Translations under genes and position numbers: made by a program
Assembly: GCA_002694065.1 (NCBI GenBank)
Contig: NZKZ01000155.1
Location: 1 to 5,243 of the forward strand
Length of the DNA: 5,243 nucleotides
Source of the DNA: Acidiferrobacter sp.
GTDB lineage: Bacteria; Pseudomonadota; Gammaproteobacteria; Arenicellales; UBA868
Direction of reading: 5' to 3'
The notes under the pieces: generated by a model
Database searches by the model: none
What the model was told of the DNA's origin: nothing
Seen by the model: only the letters and a program-made list of their open reading frames with translations
Part shown: in pieces, positions 4,478-5,243 of the stretch
How positions within the stretch are numbered: position 1 is the first letter of the stretch
Layout: each line of letters opens with the position of its first letter

Positions 4478-5243
4478 AATACAAATTATTCCATACCGAC
4501 GGAAATGCGCGCCGAGGACAAATAGAGACCTCCCGAGGTGTGATCGATACCCCGGCCTTCATGCCGGTTGGTACGGTGGGTTCGGTTCGCTCGGTCAGTC
4601 CACAGGAGGTGGCGGGGACGGGTGCCCAGATCATTTTAGGGAACACGTTTCACCTTATGCTGAGACCGGGCACCGAAATAATTAACCTGCATGGAAGTCT
4701 TCATGACTTTATGGGTTGGAGTGGCCCGATCCTGACGGACTCCGGTGGATTCCAGGTCTGGAGTCTTGCCAACAAAAAGGACATTCGGGAAGAGGGAGTA
4801 ACTTTTCGTTCGCCGGTAGATGGCTCCACAGTGTTTCTGGACCCGGAAACCTCAATGGAGGTGCAAAAGGCTTTGGGATCAGACATTGTCATGTGCTTTG
4901 ATGAGTGCACGACTTATCCCGCAACCATGGACGAGGCGCGTCAGTCCATGGACCTCTCACTGCGCTGGGCGGAGCGATGCCGTCGTTATCCATTGGCGGC
5001 CGGACAAGCCCTTTTCGGGATTGCCCAAGGCGGGATGCATGAAACGCTTAGGCTTGAGGCCCTCGATCACCTGCAGTCAATTGGGTTCGATGGCTATGCC
5101 CTTGGAGGCTTATCGGTTGGAGAACCCAAGGAAGACATGCTGCGGATCCTGGATACTGTGACGACCGCAATGCCCGCTGACCAACCGAGATACCTGATGG
5201 GTGTAGGGAAACCCGAGGATTTGATAGCGGGTGTTGCGGCGGG
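4474..5243 (+). CDS. tgt: tRNA-guanine transglycosylase, N-terminal two thirds (cut by window edge)
   Basis: Tgt exchanges guanine 34 of tRNAs for Asp, Asn, His and Tyr with preQ1, the step before QueA. The 256 codons in the window align with E. coli Tgt throughout: ARRGQIETSRGVIDTPAFMP near the start, GAQIILGNTFHLMLRPG (50-66), ILTDSGGFQV (86-95) with D89 as the general acid/base, SDIVMCFDEC (136-145) with D143 for base recognition, FGIAQGG, the substrate-pocket GYALGGLSVGEP and YLMGVGKPEDL near the edge. The catalytic nucleophile aspartate and the four zinc ligands (CxCxxC...H) lie just past the window, so activity cannot be confirmed. The start is GTG at 4474, overlapping the queA stop by four bases, with AAGG about nine bases upstream inside queA; translation is probably coupled. 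In gammaproteobacteria yajC-secD-secF commonly follow, which could be checked next door. Confidence 0.98.
   Translation, partial: MKYKLFHTDGNARRGQIETSRGVIDTPAFMPVGTVGSVRSVSPQEVAGTGAQIILGNTFHLMLRPGTEIINLHGSLHDFMGWSGPILTDSGGFQVWSLANKKDIREEGVTFRSPVDGSTVFLDPETSMEVQKALGSDIVMCFDECTTYPATMDEARQSMDLSLRWAERCRRYPLAAGQALFGIAQGGMHETLRLEALDHLQSIGFDGYALGGLSVGEPKEDMLRILDTVTTAMPADQPRYLMGVGKPEDLIAGVAA

Overview
The window looks like part of a chromosome of a free-living proteobacterium, most probably a gammaproteobacterium. The best clue is the overlapping queA-tgt pair on the right, whose products follow the Escherichia coli QueA and Tgt sequences closely. Base composition is moderately GC-rich, start codons include ATG and GTG, and no phage, transposon or CRISPR sequence is visible. 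The species cannot be named from the sequence alone.

Left part (1-1942): a GMC-family flavin oxidoreductase gene runs leftward off the window edge from a GTG start at 749. It is divergent from a rightward pair: a class I SAM-dependent methyltransferase (905-1540) and a small GYD-domain protein (1613-1942). The 155-base gap at 750-904 must hold promoters for both directions. No shared pathway can be read from these three genes.

Middle (1943-2235): 293 bases without a gene separate convergent transcripts. This stretch is rich in inverted repeats. It has a perfect 12-bp hairpin, a nested two-helix stem with a purine-rich loop, a perfect 11-bp GC-rich stem with a competing alternative hairpin, and two small hairpins before a T-rich stretch. 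Bidirectional termination is the simplest explanation; a structured 3' UTR or small RNA is possible.

A leftward two-gene unit (3256 to 2236) encodes a multi-pass membrane protein of unknown function, followed after 13 bases by a small winged-helix regulator. It has a near-consensus sigma70 promoter (TTGACA, 17 bases, CATAAT). Palindromic sequences cover the predicted transcription start and the -35 box, which suggests autoregulation by the winged-helix protein.

Right part (3437-5243): queA and the first two thirds of tgt overlap by four bases and run rightward. Tgt inserts preQ1 at position 34 of GUN-anticodon tRNAs, and QueA then converts preQ1 to epoxyqueuosine, so the pair is the tRNA-modifying core of queuosine synthesis. 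A 15-codon open frame with a better ribosome binding site overlaps the queA start and may couple its translation.

I see no clearly new defence, mobile or biosynthetic system. The least explained parts are the structured intergenic block and the self-contained membrane protein/regulator unit with its operator.
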